Positions 8,797 to 17,549 of a DNA stretch of 64,000 nucleotides are shown here, one piece after another; the first letter of the stretch is position 1; every line of letters starts with the position of its first letter. The DNA comes from Marinirhabdus sp963799365. Lineage in GTDB: Bacteria; Bacteroidota; Bacteroidia; Flavobacteriales; Flavobacteriaceae. The translations under genes and the position numbers were made by a program. The notes below the pieces were generated by a model that ran no database searches, had not been told where the DNA came from, and saw nothing but the letters and a program-made list of their open reading frames with translations. The stretch lies in the NCBI GenBank assembly GCA_963799365.1, contig CAWCWV010000001.1, positions 434,001 through 498,000 of the forward strand. Direction: 5' to 3'.

Positions 8797-9421
8797 TTGT
8801 AATTCTCTTTTTTTTCTTATTTCATTTCTATTCTTAAATGTATGTTTAGGACAAACAAAACTTTCTGAAAAAGAACAACAAATTTTTAAAGCCAAAGTAG
8901 AGGAAACGGCAAATAAAATCACTTCCATTACAAGTGACTTTAAACAGTCCAAATATTTGGAAATGCTTTCAGAACCTATAGTTTCAGAAGGAAAATTAGC
9001 ATTTCAATCTCCAGATAAAATTCTTTGGCATTACACCACTCCAAAAGCCTATAAAGTGATTTTTAAAGATGAAATGCTCTATGTGGATACCGAAGGCAAG
9101 AAAGATGAAATAAAACTAAGTAGCAACAAAATATTCCGAAGCTTCAACACTTTAATTGTAAATAGTATAAAAGGAGATATGTTTGATGAAAACCAGTTTC
9201 AGATCTCCTATTTCAAAATTTCTGAGGGTTATTTTATAAAATTCATTCCAAAAGATAAAAAAATGAAGCGTTTTGTCGCTGCTTTCGAACTTACATTTAC
9301 CCAGAACACAGGCGAAGTAACTCAAATAAAATTGTTAGAGCCTAACAACGATTATACATTAATAAGTTTCAGTAACCGAAAGACGAATGTTGATATTCCT
9401 ATGGGAACATTCATCCAATAA
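8786..9421 (+). CDS. LolA-like outer membrane lipoprotein carrier protein
   Basis: A 211-residue secreted protein: a signal peptide (about 1-22, ending FLNVCLGQ), then the LolA-type half-barrel signature with SDFKQSKYLEMLSEPIVSEG and DKILWHYTTPKAYKVIF. LolA relatives carry lipids or lipoproteins across the periplasm. Together with the MMPL exporter downstream it probably shuttles the finished, membrane-anchored pigment to the outer membrane, as proposed for aryl-polyene loci; this is inference. The start overlaps the deacetylase by 11 bases, indicating translational coupling. Confidence 0.8.
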   Translation: MINNCNSLFFLISFLFLNVCLGQTKLSEKEQQIFKAKVEETANKITSITSDFKQSKYLEMLSEPIVSEGKLAFQSPDKILWHYTTPKAYKVIFKDEMLYVDTEGKKDEIKLSSNKIFRSFNTLIVNSIKGDMFDENQFQISYFKISEGYFIKFIPKDKKMKRFVAAFELTFTQNTGEVTQIKLLEPNNDYTLISFSNRKTNVDIPMGTFIQ

Positions 9422-9483
9422 CCAGCTTCTTATCGCAACTCCGCGACATCGCTTTTAGATCTGGATTCCAAGAGAAATTGCAA

Positions 9484-9858
9484 ATGAATTTATATAACTT
9501 CTATACCATCCAAGCGCGAAAATTAATGGACGAGAATACACTATCTGTAACACTTCAACTTAATCAAGAACACGATGTATTTAGAGGACATTTTCCTAAA
9601 CATCCTGTATTGCCAGGAGTAGCCATGCTCCAAATAATCAAAGAACTAACTGAAGAATACCACAACACCTTACTTTTTATGCAAAACGCCAACCGCGTGA
9701 AATTTCTTTCTTTGGTGAATCCTTTTGAAAATAACGTTTTGGAGTTTCAACTTATCTTTCAGCAAGAAGAGAAGACCCTAAAAGTTAAAAATAGCACTAC
9801 TTTTGTGGACGGAGCCACGGTAATGCAATGTTCACTTGTGTTTACAAAGCTTAGCTAA
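9484..9858 (+). CDS. 3-hydroxyacyl-ACP dehydratase, hotdog fold (ApeI/FabZ-like)
   Basis: A 124-residue single hotdog domain with the FabZ/FabA-like block RGHFPKHPVLPGVAML (about 33-48), which contains the catalytic His, but with a short, diverged remainder. The ATG at 9484 gives a better start than the in-frame TTG at 9478. It is the second dehydratase of the cluster (see 2112) and should remove water from beta-hydroxyacyl-ACP during polyene formation. It lies between the carrier protein LolA-like gene and the glycosyltransferase fusion, and its end overlaps the open frame of the latter. Confidence 0.78.
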   Translation: MNLYNFYTIQARKLMDENTLSVTLQLNQEHDVFRGHFPKHPVLPGVAMLQIIKELTEEYHNTLLFMQNANRVKFLSLVNPFENNVLEFQLIFQQEEKTLKVKNSTTFVDGATVMQCSLVFTKLS

Positions 9859-9871
9859 TATCGGTTTATTT

Positions 9872-11068
9872 TTGGAGCATACTACACCTATAGCGCAACG
9901 ACTTAAGCATCTTAAATGCTGTGTTGTTATGGCTACCTATAATAACGAAATGTCCCTGCCCAGAATTTTGGATGGGGTGCTTGCTTTTACCGAAGAAATT
10001 ATTCTGGTAAACGACGGCTCTTCCGACCAGACGCCAGAGCTCTTGGTTAATTATCCGCAACTAATTCAAATTCATTTACCCAAAAACAAAGGGAAGGGAA
10101 ATGCTTTAAAAGCAGGTTTTGAAAAGGCATTAGCACTAGGATACGAAAGAGCTATTACATTAGATACAGATGGACAACACTTCCCGGAAGACCTTCCAAA
10201 TTTCGTGGAAGCTATTGAGACATTGGAGGATAAAGACAGTTTTTTAATAGGCGATAGAAATATGAACGTTGCCGATGTTTTAGAAAGCAGTGCCAGAGGC
10301 AATCGAATGTCGGGGTTTTGGGTACGAAGCCTTACTGGTTTACAGTTAACAGATACACAATCTGGATTTAGGTTATACCCTATAAAAGCATTGCAAAAAA
10401 TTGACTTTTTACAATGGACAAAAAAATTCGAATTTGAGACCGAAGTAATTGTTCGTGCGAATTGGCGGGGCATTAATGTGGTGAATATTCCTATAAAAGT
10501 GCTCTATCCAAAAGACCGGGTGTCCCATTTTAGACCCTTTATGGATATTGCCCGTATTGTGGTGTTGATTATTGGTTTTTTAATTATAAAAGGATTGTAT
10601 ATCATTCCGCGTGACTTCTTCAGGGGTTTAAAAAAAAAAGGATTTAAAAAATTTCTAGCCGAAGATTTCATAGGAAATAATGATTCTCCCAAAAAGAAGG
10701 CACTTTCCATTGCTTTGGGGGTTTTTTTAGGAGTATCACCATTATGGGGGTTCCATACCGTTATCGTTATTTTTCTGGCGATTTTCCTTAAGCTGAATAA
10801 AGTAATTGCTTTTGCTTTTAGTAATGTGAGTCTGCCTCCGTTTATCCCATTTATACTCTGGGCGAGTGTACGCACGGGTAATTTTGTGTTGGGTGAAACC
10901 TCGTCCTTTTCTATGAGTGAATTAACAGATTTTAATGCCATTAAACATTTGGAGAGCTATTTGGTAGGCAGCGTAGTGCTTTCGGTTTCTTGCGCTGTAG
11001 TATTTGGTTTGTTGGGATTTGTTATCTTGAAGTTTTTTCAACCTAAAAAAGTTTTGATACGTGAGTAA
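9872..11068 (+). CDS. glycosyltransferase family 2 fused to DUF2062 membrane domain
   Basis: About 398 residues in two parts. The N-terminal GT2 domain has VVMATYNNEMSLPRIL, the nucleotide-sugar block LVNDGSSDQTPELL, the DxD-like LDTDGQHFPEDL and GDRNM. The C-terminal part (about residue 230 onward) is a DUF2062 membrane domain: FLGVSPLWGFHTVIVIF and SNVSLPPFIPFILWASVR. GT2 enzymes of this dolichol-phosphate-mannose-synthase-like class move a sugar to a lipid carrier at the membrane. The start is uncertain: TTG 9872 fits between the upstream stop and the first strand, but TTG 9836 is also in frame. The gene overlaps the MMPL start by 8 bases. Confidence 0.8.
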   Translation: MEHTTPIAQRLKHLKCCVVMATYNNEMSLPRILDGVLAFTEEIILVNDGSSDQTPELLVNYPQLIQIHLPKNKGKGNALKAGFEKALALGYERAITLDTDGQHFPEDLPNFVEAIETLEDKDSFLIGDRNMNVADVLESSARGNRMSGFWVRSLTGLQLTDTQSGFRLYPIKALQKIDFLQWTKKFEFETEVIVRANWRGINVVNIPIKVLYPKDRVSHFRPFMDIARIVVLIIGFLIIKGLYIIPRDFFRGLKKKGFKKFLAEDFIGNNDSPKKKALSIALGVFLGVSPLWGFHTVIVIFLAIFLKLNKVIAFAFSNVSLPPFIPFILWASVRTGNFVLGETSSFSMSELTDFNAIKHLESYLVGSVVLSVSCAVVFGLLGFVILKFFQPKKVLIRE

Positions 11069-13502
11069 TTTTTTTCTGAAAACTTACCGTTTCTTTCAAC
11101 ACAAAAAATTAGTTTTTTGGTTGGGATTGGCCGTGGTTTTTGGAACCCTAGCTTTTGTAGCTTCTACAATTGAATTTGAAGAGGATATTTCAAAATTAAT
11201 TCCTGCTTCTGCCGAAAATGAAAAACTACAAAAGGTGCTGGAAACAGCTAATTTTTCAGATAAAATAATCGTTCACATCCAAAAAGATGAAGAAGCTACA
11301 ATAGAAGGTCTTACCGATTATGCCACTGAGTTTGTTGATCGCCTTCATCATAATTTTGAAGGATATATAAAAGACATCCAAGGCAATATAGCTGAAGAAA
11401 CTGCTTTGGAAGCTTTAGATTTTGTATATGAAAATATCCCTCTTTTCCTAACCAAAAAAGACTACCAAAACCTCGCCTTAAAACTCCAAAGCGATAGTAT
11501 TGCAAACATTACAAAAGAAAATTATAACACCCTAGTTTCCCCTACAGGGTTACTAGCCAAAAAAACCATTGCCCGCGACCCGCTAGGAATTTCTTTGTTG
11601 GGTATCCAACAACTAAAGCAGTTGGGGGTAAGTGAAGATTTTATATTAGAAAATGGGTTTTTAGTAAGCAAAGACAGAGAACATTTATTACTCTTTATAA
11701 CGCCAATATTCCCAGCTTCAGAAACCGATAAAAATGAAGTTTTTGTAGAGAATTTGTACGCTTTGCAAGAAAATCTTAACAAGCAGTACAAATCAATTGC
11801 AGGCGCTAGTTATTTTGGAGGTGCTTTTATTGCTGTTGCGAATGCACAACAAATTAAAAGTGACATACAATTTACTGTAAGTATTGCCCTTACGGTATTG
11901 TTTGTGCTCTCTATTGTTTTCTATCGAAAACTCACAATCCCTATTATTTTGTTTGTACCAACACTGTTTGGAGCGTTAGTGTCTGTAGCGTTTTTAGCTT
12001 TGTTTCGGGGGGAGATTTCGGCTATTTCTTTAGGAATTGGTTCGGTATTGTTGGGAGTAACTTTAGATTATTCGTTACATATTTTGACTCACATTCGCAC
12101 AGGAGAAAGTGCGAAGCTATTGTATCAAGATATAGCAAAACCTATTTTAATGAGCAGTATAACAACCGCTTTGGCATTTTTATGCCTGTTGTTTATAGAC
12201 TCGCAGGCTTTACAGGATTTGGGAATATTTGCGGCTGTTAGTGTGATAGCAGCTGCTGTTTTTTCGTTGGTGTTTATTCCGCAAGTGTATAACGGAAAGT
12301 CTATTGCTACTAACAAAACAACTCTATTGGATGCCTTTTCAGGGTATTCTTTTCATACTAATAAAGTGCTCATTGGTTTGCTCCTTGCAACATTGGTTTT
12401 AAGTGTTTTTACCTATAAAAGGGTAATTTTCAATAAAGATATTTCACAATTAAATTATATTCCTGAATCCATAAAGCAAGCCGAAAAAGATTTGGATGCT
12501 TTGTTAAAGACTCAGTCCAAGTCACTTTATATTGCTGCCTTCGGAAACACTTTAGAAGAAGCATTGGAGGCAAATGATGTCGCTCTTTCAACATTAGTGC
12601 AGTTGAAAAATGATGAAGAAATTATAAGTTATAATTCTATTGGGGGATTGGTTAATTCAGAAAAAGTACAACAACAAAAAATTGATAGTTGGAATGAATT
12701 TTGGAACACATCCCGAATTGATAGTACAATACAACTCCTTCAACAAAGTGGGATTGCGAATGGATTTAAACGCAGCTCATTCCAACAGTTTTATGAAAAA
12801 TTACAGGAAGATTTTGAGCCTGTCCCACTTTCAGAATTTGAAGCTATTCATACGGTTGCTATATCCGATTTTATTGCGACCAAAAATGGATTTACAACAG
12901 TAACTTCTCTGGTGAAAGTTTCAGAAGAAAATTCAGAAAACGTACAAAAAGCTTTCGCTACTACAAAAAATGTCTTGGTCATTGATCGTTTGGGGATGAA
13001 CGAAACCCTGCTTGGAAATCTCAAAAGCGATTTCAATAAACTAATTTATTACAGTCTTGGCATCGTGTTAATTTTATTAGTACTGTTTTATCGAAATCTA
13101 AAGCTTACCCTCGTCACAATTCTACCCATTGTGCTCACCTGGTTTGTGACCTTAGGGATCATGGGCGTTTTTGGATTGCAGTTCAATGTGTTTAACATAC
13201 TAATTACAACCTTTATTTTTGGATTAGGAGTGGACTATAGCATTTTTGTTACCAATGGACTATTAAAAGAGGCAGCAACCGAAACAGCTGCTTTAACTAC
13301 TCATAAAACAGCAATTTTGCTTTCGGTGATAACAACGGTGCTTGGAATTGGAGTTCTTATTTTTGCTAAACATCCTGCGTTATATTCTATTGCTGCGGTT
13401 GCGGTAATTGGAATACTTTCGGCTATTGTAATTTCGTTTACGTTACAGCCTTTGTTATATCATTTGCTTATTTTTAGAAGCAAGAACAAGCATAAAAAAT
13501 GA
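11061..13502 (+). CDS. MMPL/RND-family lipid exporter
   Basis: An 813-residue inner membrane protein with the two-fold RND layout: one N-terminal membrane helix, a large periplasmic loop (about 40-265), a bundle of helices with GIGSVLLGVTLDYSLHILTHI in the sterol-sensing-like MMPL segment, a second loop, and a repeat of the bundle with FIFGLGVDYSIFVTNGLL. The two aspartates in TLDYS and GVDYS lie where proton-relay residues are expected. MMPL proteins export lipids, and aryl-polyene clusters carry one to deliver the anchored pigment. GTG start at 11061; stop overlaps the cupin gene by 4 bases. Confidence 0.85.
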   Translation: MSNFFLKTYRFFQHKKLVFWLGLAVVFGTLAFVASTIEFEEDISKLIPASAENEKLQKVLETANFSDKIIVHIQKDEEATIEGLTDYATEFVDRLHHNFEGYIKDIQGNIAEETALEALDFVYENIPLFLTKKDYQNLALKLQSDSIANITKENYNTLVSPTGLLAKKTIARDPLGISLLGIQQLKQLGVSEDFILENGFLVSKDREHLLLFITPIFPASETDKNEVFVENLYALQENLNKQYKSIAGASYFGGAFIAVANAQQIKSDIQFTVSIALTVLFVLSIVFYRKLTIPIILFVPTLFGALVSVAFLALFRGEISAISLGIGSVLLGVTLDYSLHILTHIRTGESAKLLYQDIAKPILMSSITTALAFLCLLFIDSQALQDLGIFAAVSVIAAAVFSLVFIPQVYNGKSIATNKTTLLDAFSGYSFHTNKVLIGLLLATLVLSVFTYKRVIFNKDISQLNYIPESIKQAEKDLDALLKTQSKSLYIAAFGNTLEEALEANDVALSTLVQLKNDEEIISYNSIGGLVNSEKVQQQKIDSWNEFWNTSRIDSTIQLLQQSGIANGFKRSSFQQFYEKLQEDFEPVPLSEFEAIHTVAISDFIATKNGFTTVTSLVKVSEENSENVQKAFATTKNVLVIDRLGMNETLLGNLKSDFNKLIYYSLGIVLILLVLFYRNLKLTLVTILPIVLTWFVTLGIMGVFGLQFNVFNILITTFIFGLGVDYSIFVTNGLLKEAATETAALTTHKTAILLSVITTVLGIGVLIFAKHPALYSIAAVAVIGILSAIVISFTLQPLLYHLLIFRSKNKHKK

Positions 13503-14368
13503 GCCAAATAAAAACCATCCCAATAACTGTTGTAGACAGTATCAGCAAATCAGATTTTATAAGTCAGTACTACAAACCACAGCGTCCAGTACTTATTAAA
13601 AATCTAACTAAAGATTGGCCTGCTTATGAAAAATGGAATTTAGATTATATCCAGAGTCTGGCAGGAGATCAAATAGTACCTTTATACAACAACGTACCTA
13701 CCAAAGGTCATAAAAAATCTGTAGTTCCAGCAGCAGAGATGAAACTCTACGACTATATAGAAATTCTAAAAAATGGCCCCACAGACCTACGGATGTTTTT
13801 CTATAATGTGTTGCAAAAAATGCCACAACTCACCAAAGATTTTGACTACCCAGACATTGGATTGCCTTTCTTTAAAAAATTACCCGTTATGTTCTTTGGA
13901 AGCAAAGGTGGAAAAGTATTAGCGCATTACGATATGGATCTGGCCGATTTGATGCACTTCCATTTCCACGGGACTAAAAAAGTAACACTCTTTCATCCCA
14001 AAGAGTCTAAAAATCTGTATAAAGTTCCCTACACCGTTCACAATCTAGAAACCATAGATATGGATACCCCGGATTTTCAGAAGTACCCTGCGTTGCGTGA
14101 TGTGGAAGGAATCTCGGTAACCATGAAACACGGTGATGCCCTCTATATGCCTAGTGGGTATTGGCATTATATCACTTACGAAGATGCTGGTTTTTCCATC
14201 ACGTTAAGAGCATTCCCAAGAAATGGAAAACGGTTGGCAAAACTTTTTAGCAACCTTCTTTTTATGCGCAATTTCGAGAATATCATGCGCCGTATCCAGG
14301 GAGAAAAATGGACAGATTTTAAAGAGAATAAAGTCTTAAGAGATGTGAATAAGCGATATGAAAAGTAG
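13499..14368 (+). CDS. cupin-8/JmjC-like Fe(II) oxygenase family protein
   Basis: A 289-residue cupin-like protein of the JmjC/FIH type. The iron-binding HxD is His143-Tyr-Asp145 in LAHYDMDLAD, followed by the strand MHFHFHGTKKVTLF, and a distal His lies in MPSGYWHYIT (about 222). Family members are 2-oxoglutarate dioxygenases, hydroxylating proteins or small molecules. A hydroxylation step in pigment maturation is a reasonable guess but unproved. A close paralogue of equal length lies at 52490 beside the biotin genes. The ATGA overlap with the exporter places it in the same operon. Confidence 0.75.
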   Translation: MSQIKTIPITVVDSISKSDFISQYYKPQRPVLIKNLTKDWPAYEKWNLDYIQSLAGDQIVPLYNNVPTKGHKKSVVPAAEMKLYDYIEILKNGPTDLRMFFYNVLQKMPQLTKDFDYPDIGLPFFKKLPVMFFGSKGGKVLAHYDMDLADLMHFHFHGTKKVTLFHPKESKNLYKVPYTVHNLETIDMDTPDFQKYPALRDVEGISVTMKHGDALYMPSGYWHYITYEDAGFSITLRAFPRNGKRLAKLFSNLLFMRNFENIMRRIQGEKWTDFKENKVLRDVNKRYEK

Positions 14369-16124
14369 GGGTCCAATCAAATTTATGAAGCGCTTTTACC
14401 CCAACCCTAAAGGGAGTGCGCTTAAAAATTATACTTTCAATAGAGCTGAGGTACGCAGTTTTTTTTGTTTGTTATTTGGAATTTTCGTTTTTGGAATTTT
14501 CAGCAGTTGCGGTATTAAAAAATCGATCAATGATCGTCCGGATATCTCAAAATACACTGTGGAAGTTGCACAAAAAGTAACTATAAATGATAGCACTTTT
14601 ACCCAAGGAAATAATTTTTTGACTAAAAATAAATACGGTTTATGGGAATTGTATGTGGAAGGAAATCCCTTGCAGAGAGGATTGGCAAACGGAAGTTTAA
14701 CGGAAGCACTTTACTATAAACAAGAAAAAGTATTTCTCGATAAAGTGAGTAGTTTGGTGCCTGGCGAAGGACAACAAAAATTCCTTACCAAGTTCTTAAA
14801 ATGGTACAATCGCAAAATGTATCAGCATATTCCTGAAGAGTATAAAACCGAAATTTACGGAGTTTCCCGTTATGCATCTTCAGATTTTAATGAGTTGGCA
14901 CCTCCTTATTTACGTTCTCTCTATTTACATGGCGCCCACGATATTGGACATGCCTTACAGGATTTAATGCTGGTAGGTTGTACAAGTTTTGCCGTTTGGG
15001 ACCATAAGACCGAAGATGGAAATTTATTGATAGGTCGTAATTTCGATTTTTATGCAGGGGATGCTTTTGCGGAAGAAAAAATAATTGCTTTTGTGAATCC
15101 AGAGGAAGGGCACAAATTTATGAGTGTTACTTGGGGAGGTTTTATAGGCGTGGTTTCCGGAATGAATAACCAAGGTTTAACGGTAACTATCAATGCAGGA
15201 AAGTCTAAAATTCCGTTGGTGGCAAAAACGCCTATTTCTATTGTGGCACGCGAGATTTTACAATATGCGTCCACTATTGAAGAAGCTATTGCCATTGCCA
15301 AAAAGCGAGCGGTTTTTGTTTCTGAAGCTATGATGGTGGGAAGTGCCAGAGATGGAAAAGCGGTTTTAATTGAAGTCTCACCCAATAATTTTGGCGTATA
15401 TGAAGTGGAAAACTCATCAGAATTGATTTGTGCCAACCACTTCCAGAGCGAAGCATTCAAAAAAGACCAGAGAAATTTAAAAACTATTGAAGAAAGCCAT
15501 ACCACTTATCGGTTTAGCCGAATGACAGAATTATTAGATCAAGAAGAAAAAGTAAACCCAACGGAAGCTGTTGCAATTCTTAGAAATAAGGAAGGCTTAA
15601 ATGGTAAAGACATTGGCTATGGAAATGAAAAAGCACTCAATCAGTTACTGGCGCATCACGGTATTGTTTTTCAACCAAACGATTTAAAAGTTTGGGTTTC
15701 TGCAAATCCGTATCAGTTGGGTGCTTTTGTGTGTTACGATTTGAATAAAGTTTTCAGCAATAGAGCAGGAAACCCATCCTTAGTTTCACTTTCAGAAGAT
15801 AACAAAATAATTCCTGCTTCGCCATTTTTAAAAACCGAAGCGTATAAAAACTACGAAGCGTATCGCAAGCTGGAAGCCGAAATTGAAGCTTTAATTGAAA
15901 ATAAAGCTGAAAGTTTTCAATTTGAAAAAGCTGAAAAAATTGTAGCCTTAAACTCTAATTACTGGAAAGCCTATTATTTAGTAGGACGCTATTACTATGA
16001 AACCAAAAAATATAAAGAAGCCATAAAAGCCCTCACCGAAGCTTCCCAAAAAGAGATACCTTCGCTGGATGAAGTGGAGTTAGTAGCGAAGTATTTGCGA
16101 AAAGCAAAACGAAAATTGAATTAA
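14358..16124 (+). CDS. C45 peptidase/acyl-CoA:6-APA acyltransferase-like lipoprotein with TPR tail
   Basis: A 588-residue Ntn-hydrolase-like protein. A lipobox-like FSSC (Cys51) after a hydrophobic stretch suggests lipid anchoring. The Ntn core starts at VGCTSFAVWD with Cys208 as the likely autoprocessed nucleophile, followed by GNLLIGRNFDFY and SVTWGGFIGVVSGMNNQGL. The last 90 residues look like TPR helices. The family hydrolyses or transfers acyl groups to amines, so final acylation of the pigment is possible. The start is unsure: ATG 14358 overlaps the cupin gene by 11 bases, ATG 14385 is an alternative, and the residues before the hydrophobic stretch are encoded by a dispersed repeat. Confidence 0.78.
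   Translation: MKSRGPIKFMKRFYPNPKGSALKNYTFNRAEVRSFFCLLFGIFVFGIFSSCGIKKSINDRPDISKYTVEVAQKVTINDSTFTQGNNFLTKNKYGLWELYVEGNPLQRGLANGSLTEALYYKQEKVFLDKVSSLVPGEGQQKFLTKFLKWYNRKMYQHIPEEYKTEIYGVSRYASSDFNELAPPYLRSLYLHGAHDIGHALQDLMLVGCTSFAVWDHKTEDGNLLIGRNFDFYAGDAFAEEKIIAFVNPEEGHKFMSVTWGGFIGVVSGMNNQGLTVTINAGKSKIPLVAKTPISIVAREILQYASTIEEAIAIAKKRAVFVSEAMMVGSARDGKAVLIEVSPNNFGVYEVENSSELICANHFQSEAFKKDQRNLKTIEESHTTYRFSRMTELLDQEEKVNPTEAVAILRNKEGLNGKDIGYGNEKALNQLLAHHGIVFQPNDLKVWVSANPYQLGAFVCYDLNKVFSNRAGNPSLVSLSEDNKIIPASPFLKTEAYKNYEAYRKLEAEIEALIENKAESFQFEKAEKIVALNSNYWKAYYLVGRYYYETKKYKEAIKALTEASQKEIPSLDEVELVAKYLRKAKRKLN
14397..14427. repeat. dispersed repeat copy 2, inside the 5' end of the C45 gene
   Basis: The 31 bp with core CCCTAAAGGG match bases 4849-4879 at 24 of 31 positions. 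Here the element is read in frame as YPNPKGSALKN, directly before the signal-peptide-like segment of the C45 lipoprotein, so the annotated N-terminus may derive from the repeat. Confidence 0.6.
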
Positions 16125-16130
16125 ACTGAA

Positions 16131-16158
16131 TTCCCCCTTTGCAGGGGGCAAGGGGGAT
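16131..16158. repeat. C/G-rich inverted repeat between C45 and ligase genes
   Basis: TCCCCCTT is followed after a short spacer by AAGGGGGA, forming an 8-bp stem with an inner GGGG tract. It starts seven bases after the C45 stop and 18 bases before the ligase ATG. There is no T-run, so it is more likely a dispersed repeat than an intrinsic terminator, but it could still slow transcription before the last gene of the cluster. Confidence 0.6.
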
Positions 16159-16175
16159 GTAAAGCCCTATTTAAA

Positions 16176-17471
16176 ATGAAAATTCCAAACATAGAAACAA
16201 AATCTCAAAACGAAATAGAGCGCTTTCAGCAACAAAAACTGAAAGAGACACTTCAGTATGTTTCAGAAAATTCTCCTTTCTACAAAAAACTATTTGCTCA
16301 AAATTCTATTGAAATTGGTCAAATTAAATCCTTGAAAGATTTACAAGAATTACCGTTTACCACTAAGGACGATTTACAACAATACAATGATGAATTTTTC
16401 TGTGTTCCAAAAATCAAAATAATAGACTATGTAACTACCTCGGGAACATTAGGAGAACCAGTTATCGTAGGTCTAACCGAAAATGATTTGGTAAGATTGT
16501 CTTATAACGAAGCTATTTCTTTAGCTTCTTCGGGTATTACCAGTGAAGATACCGTACAACTTATGACAACGCTGGATCGTAGATTTATGGCTGGATTGGC
16601 TTATTTTTCTGGGCTTCGCGAATTAGGGGCCTCTGTGATTAGGGTTGGATCTGGCGTGCCAGAATTACAATGGGATAGTATTTTAAAATTTAAACCTACC
16701 TACTTAATTTGCGTGCCATCTTTTTTGTTGAAGTTGGTCTCGTTTGCTATTGAAAATAAGATTGATATTTCAGAAACTTCTGTAAAAGCCGCCATTTGTA
16801 TTGGGGAATCTATTCGCGATTCAACTTTTGAGCTCAATATGCTCGGAAAGAAAATTTCAGAAGCATGGCATATCAATTTATACTCCACCTATGCTTCTAC
16901 TGAAATGCAAACAGCTTTTAATGAATGCGAGGTAAAACAAGGGGGTCATCTGCATCCCGAGCTCATTATTGCTGAAATTTTAGATGAAAATAACCAGCCT
17001 GTTGAAAATGACAAAATAGGAGAATTAGTCATTACCACACTAGGAATTGAAGCCATGCCCTTAATTCGTTTTAGAACAGGAGATATGGTGCAAGCACATT
17101 CGGAGCCTTGTTCTTGTGGTCGAAACACCCTGCGATTGGGGCCCGTAGTAGGAAGAAAACAGCAAATGATTAAGTATAAAGGCACTACATTATATCCTCC
17201 TGCGATGTATAATTTGCTGGAAGATTTTGAACAGATACAGAGTTTTGTTATCGAGATTTTTCAGAACGACATAGGTACAGACGAAATCTTGCTGAAGGTA
17301 GTTTCGGATGATCTGTCAGAAGCTTTTAAGGATACTTTAAAAGACCACTTTAGGGCAAAGCTTCGGGTAAGTCCCAGTATTGAATTTACCACACAAGACA
17401 GGATTGAGTTACTACAATCGCCAAAAATGAGCAGGAAGCCTTTGTTGTTGGTAGATAGGAGAAATTTGTAA
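16176..17471 (+). CDS. AMP-binding acyl/aryl-CoA ligase (phenylacetate-CoA ligase-like)
   Basis: A 431-residue adenylate-forming enzyme of the PaaK-like group. It has a P-loop-like TTSGTLGEP (about 88-96), the STYASTEMQTAF block with the acidic residue for adenylation, and the hinge-region FRTGDMV followed by the Cys-rich EPCSCGRNTLRLG; it ends with a small C-terminal domain. It activates a carboxylic acid as acyl-AMP and CoA or ACP thioester. In this setting the natural substrate is the cinnamate-type acid from the ammonia-lyase or the completed polyene acid. It is the last gene of the + strand cluster; the following genes run the other way. Confidence 0.8.
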   Translation: MKIPNIETKSQNEIERFQQQKLKETLQYVSENSPFYKKLFAQNSIEIGQIKSLKDLQELPFTTKDDLQQYNDEFFCVPKIKIIDYVTTSGTLGEPVIVGLTENDLVRLSYNEAISLASSGITSEDTVQLMTTLDRRFMAGLAYFSGLRELGASVIRVGSGVPELQWDSILKFKPTYLICVPSFLLKLVSFAIENKIDISETSVKAAICIGESIRDSTFELNMLGKKISEAWHINLYSTYASTEMQTAFNECEVKQGGHLHPELIIAEILDENNQPVENDKIGELVITTLGIEAMPLIRFRTGDMVQAHSEPCSCGRNTLRLGPVVGRKQQMIKYKGTTLYPPAMYNLLEDFEQIQSFVIEIFQNDIGTDEILLKVVSDDLSEAFKDTLKDHFRAKLRVSPSIEFTTQDRIELLQSPKMSRKPLLLVDRRNL

Positions 17472-17549
17472 GGAAAAAAGTTGAAATTGTGAATACTAGA
17501 TCATAGTTTGTTTATTCTAATTATATTTTAAAATAACCTGTCAAAAATT

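Noticed and set aside
9836..9871. Longer N-terminus of the GT2-DUF2062 protein from TTG 9836
   Set aside because: It would overlap the dehydratase coding end by 23 bases and adds residues with no family likeness; kept only as an alternative.
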